Part shown: piece after piece, positions 62,725-64,000 of the stretch
Position numbering within the stretch: position 1 is the first letter of the stretch
Layout: each line of letters begins with the position of its first letter
DNA from: Streptomyces roseofulvus
GTDB lineage: Bacteria; Actinomycetota; Actinomycetes; Streptomycetales; Streptomycetaceae
Assembly: GCF_039534915.1 (NCBI RefSeq)
Contig: NZ_BAAAWE010000001.1
Span: forward strand, 1,116,001 to 1,180,000
Direction: 5' to 3'
Length of the DNA: 64,000 nucleotides
Translations under genes and position numbers: made by a program
The notes under the pieces: generated by a model
Told to the model about the DNA's origin: nothing
The model's database searches: none
The model's input: the letters and a program-made list of their open reading frames with translations, nothing else

Positions 62725-62838
62725 GGCCCCTCCCGCATTGCTGTCGTCGATCAGTGCTCCGCACAGTAGCGGGGGCGACCGACAACGCCTGAATCCCCGC
62801 GGCTCGCGGGGTTCTGGACAACCCCGGCCCAGCAGTGG

Positions 62839-62857
62839 TTAGGTAAGCCTCACCTAA
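62839..62857. promoter_or_regulatory. iron box (DmdR/IdeR-type operator)
   Basis: TTAGGTAAGCCTCACCTAA matches the actinobacterial iron box. The symmetry extends outwards to 10-bp perfect arms, GTGGTTAGGT and ACCTAACCAC (62835-62861). It lies 36 bp before the DUF2470 gene. Repression by iron-loaded DmdR is expected. Confidence 0.9.
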
Positions 62858-62893
62858 CCACGACCCCCGAGCGCCCGACCGAGGAGAGTCACC

Positions 62894-63607
62894 GTGAGCG
62901 TCGCCCCCTCCCCCGTCCTGCCCCAGCAGACCGCCGCGGAACAGGTCCGGTCCGTCCTGGCCCGGGCCATCTCCCTCTCCCTCACCCTCGACGGACAGAC
63001 CTACGACCTGCTCGGCGCCCACACCGTCGGCGCCCGCGGCCGGATCACCCTCCACCCGCCCGCCGACACCCCGCTCACCGACCACCTCGACCGTGCCCCG
63101 CTCCGGACGCTCGACGTCCGCGTCGACCTCACCGACATCGCCCCGACCGCCCTCCGCGACCGGGTCCGCGCGCGCGTCGCCCTCACCGGCCGGCTCGCCC
63201 CCGCCACCCCCGGCGACCCCGGCTCGCTCCGCCTCGACCTGTCCCGGATCACCCTCCGCACCGGCACCGGGACCGAGGAGGTCGCCCCCGCCGCGTACGC
63301 CCTCGCCGCCCCCGACCCGCTCGCCCTGGAGGAGGCCGCGCTCCTCACCCACCTCGCCGACGCCCACCCCGACCTCGTGTCCGACCTGGTCGTCCTGGCC
63401 GGCTCCCGCCTCCCGCACGGCGTGGTCCGCGCCCTCCCGCTCGCCATGGACCGGCACGCCGTCTCGCTGCGCTGCGAGTACGGCGAGGGCCACTGCGACC
63501 TCCGCCTCCTCTTCCCCGCCGAGGCCCGCGACGCCGCCACCGCCGGCGACATGGTCCGCCGGCTGCTCACCGCCCCGCGCTGCGCCCACCACCACGACCA
63601 CCACTGA
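62894..63607 (+). CDS. DUF2470 domain protein, iron-regulated
   Basis: A 237-residue cytoplasmic protein from GTG 62894, with GAGGAGAG upstream. The C-terminal half (LEEAALLTHLADAHPDLVSDLV, RALPLAMDRHAVSLRCEYGEGHCDLRLLFP) matches the DUF2470 / HugZ-type domain seen in haem-degrading or pyridoxamine-oxidase-like proteins. The tail HHHDHH is His-rich and may bind metal. An iron box upstream indicates expression under iron limitation, which suits a role in haem use or iron release. The function is not proven. Confidence 0.82.
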   Translation: MSVAPSPVLPQQTAAEQVRSVLARAISLSLTLDGQTYDLLGAHTVGARGRITLHPPADTPLTDHLDRAPLRTLDVRVDLTDIAPTALRDRVRARVALTGRLAPATPGDPGSLRLDLSRITLRTGTGTEEVAPAAYALAAPDPLALEEAALLTHLADAHPDLVSDLVVLAGSRLPHGVVRALPLAMDRHAVSLRCEYGEGHCDLRLLFPAEARDAATAGDMVRRLLTAPRCAHHHDHH

Positions 63608-63659
63608 CCGGTCCCGCGATCCGGAAACCGCACACGCGCGCGGGCGCGTCCCCACCCGC

Positions 63660-64000
63660 ATGGACCGGATCACGCACGGCCTCCGCCAGCTCCTGCGCTT
63701 CGCGCTCCTGGAGGCGCGCTGCTGCGCCTTCGCCGTCGCGCTCGTCGGCGGCATCGCCGTCTCCACGCTCCTGCCCGAGCTGCCCGTCGCCCGCTACGAC
63801 CTGCTCCTCGGCTACGGGATCGTGCTCACCGTGCTGGCCTGGCGGCTCGGCTGGGACAGCGGGCGGGACGTCGCCGTCATCGCCGTCTGCCACCTCATCG
63901 GCCTGCTCTTCGAGCTGGTCAAGGTCCGCATGGGCTCCTGGAGCTACCCGGAGGACGCGGTCACCAAGGTCGGCGGCGTGCCCCTCTACGGCGGCTTCCT
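63660..64000 (+). CDS. DUF817 family membrane protein (3' end outside window)
   Basis: The first 113 residues from ATG 63660 are seen; the gene continues past the window edge. LLRFALLEARCCAFAVALVGG and DVAVIAVCHLIGLLFELVKVRMGSWSYPEDAVTKVGGVPLYGGF match the DUF817 (YoaT) family of multi-spanning membrane proteins of unknown function. Three membrane segments are visible. It lies 52 bp after the iron-regulated gene and may share its promoter. Confidence 0.85.
   Translation, partial: MDRITHGLRQLLRFALLEARCCAFAVALVGGIAVSTLLPELPVARYDLLLGYGIVLTVLAWRLGWDSGRDVAVIAVCHLIGLLFELVKVRMGSWSYPEDAVTKVGGVPLYGGF

Noticed and set aside
58010..63766. A 1,918-residue open frame covering MoxR and the WGR-DUF4132 gene in another frame
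   Set aside because: Only the last 370 residues look like a protein (MoxR). The rest is the low-complexity shadow expected in high-GC DNA.

Overview
The window is chromosomal DNA from a high-GC actinobacterium, almost certainly a Streptomyces. Reasons: strong GC bias at third codon positions, frequent GTG starts, many 4-bp ATGA/GTGA gene overlaps, and Streptomyces-type proteins (a DUF5133 protein, a short LLRVCSA-type leader peptide, an Idh of the monomeric class, an extended GapDH, a DmdR/IdeR-type iron box). No rRNA, tRNA or CRISPR was found. Genes at both ends are cut by the window: an APC permease on the left and a DUF817 membrane protein on the right. All functions are read from sequence motifs alone.

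Layout. 1-7.5 kb: amino-acid permease, a TPR-like protein with a coupled 16-codon upstream ORF, then a glycerol-kinase / GlpA-like dehydrogenase / FAD oxidoreductase operon, a Nudix hydrolase and a small protein. 7.5-10 kb: a MITE and an IS630-family element nested in what was a 5-bp gap before a convergent P450 gene. 10.3-18.2 kb: D,D-carboxypeptidase, CGNR regulator, MFS transporter, DUF5133, SDR, and a probable sulfur-acquisition group (leader peptide, Xi-class GST-like protein, Rrf2 regulator, SfnB-like oxidoreductase). 18.2-32 kb: membrane and stress proteins, two CAP-domain genes (one frameshifted, one fused to an ECF sigma factor), monomeric isocitrate dehydrogenase, a degenerate PAP2 protein, LacI regulator, VanW protein and a serine hydrolase. 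32-33.5 kb: glyceraldehyde-3-phosphate dehydrogenase.

33.6-43.8 kb is the most coherent region. A GntR/FCD regulator, an OCD-family reductase, two proline-racemase-family epimerases, a DapA-family deaminase, a three-component D-hydroxyproline dehydrogenase and a secreted M9 collagenase lie together on the minus strand. Four copies of a palindrome close to AATGT(C/G)ACATT sit upstream of the regulator, the deaminase operon, the dehydrogenase operon and the collagenase. This reads as a regulon that digests collagen and catabolises the released hydroxyproline. The last enzyme of that route, 2-oxoglutarate semialdehyde dehydrogenase, is not in the window.

43.9-52.4 kb: a TTC38-like repeat protein, a Ser/Thr kinase fused to an extracellular solute-binding domain, an acetyltransferase, a Tat-type class A beta-lactamase, IclR and TetR regulators and a BCCT transporter. 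52.5-62.7 kb: a tightly coupled five-gene operon (WGR-DUF4132, MoxR AAA+ ATPase, DUF5682, VWA, SWIM) of unknown function, a strong candidate for an undescribed ATP-driven system. 62.8-64 kb: a DUF2470 gene behind an iron box, then DUF817.
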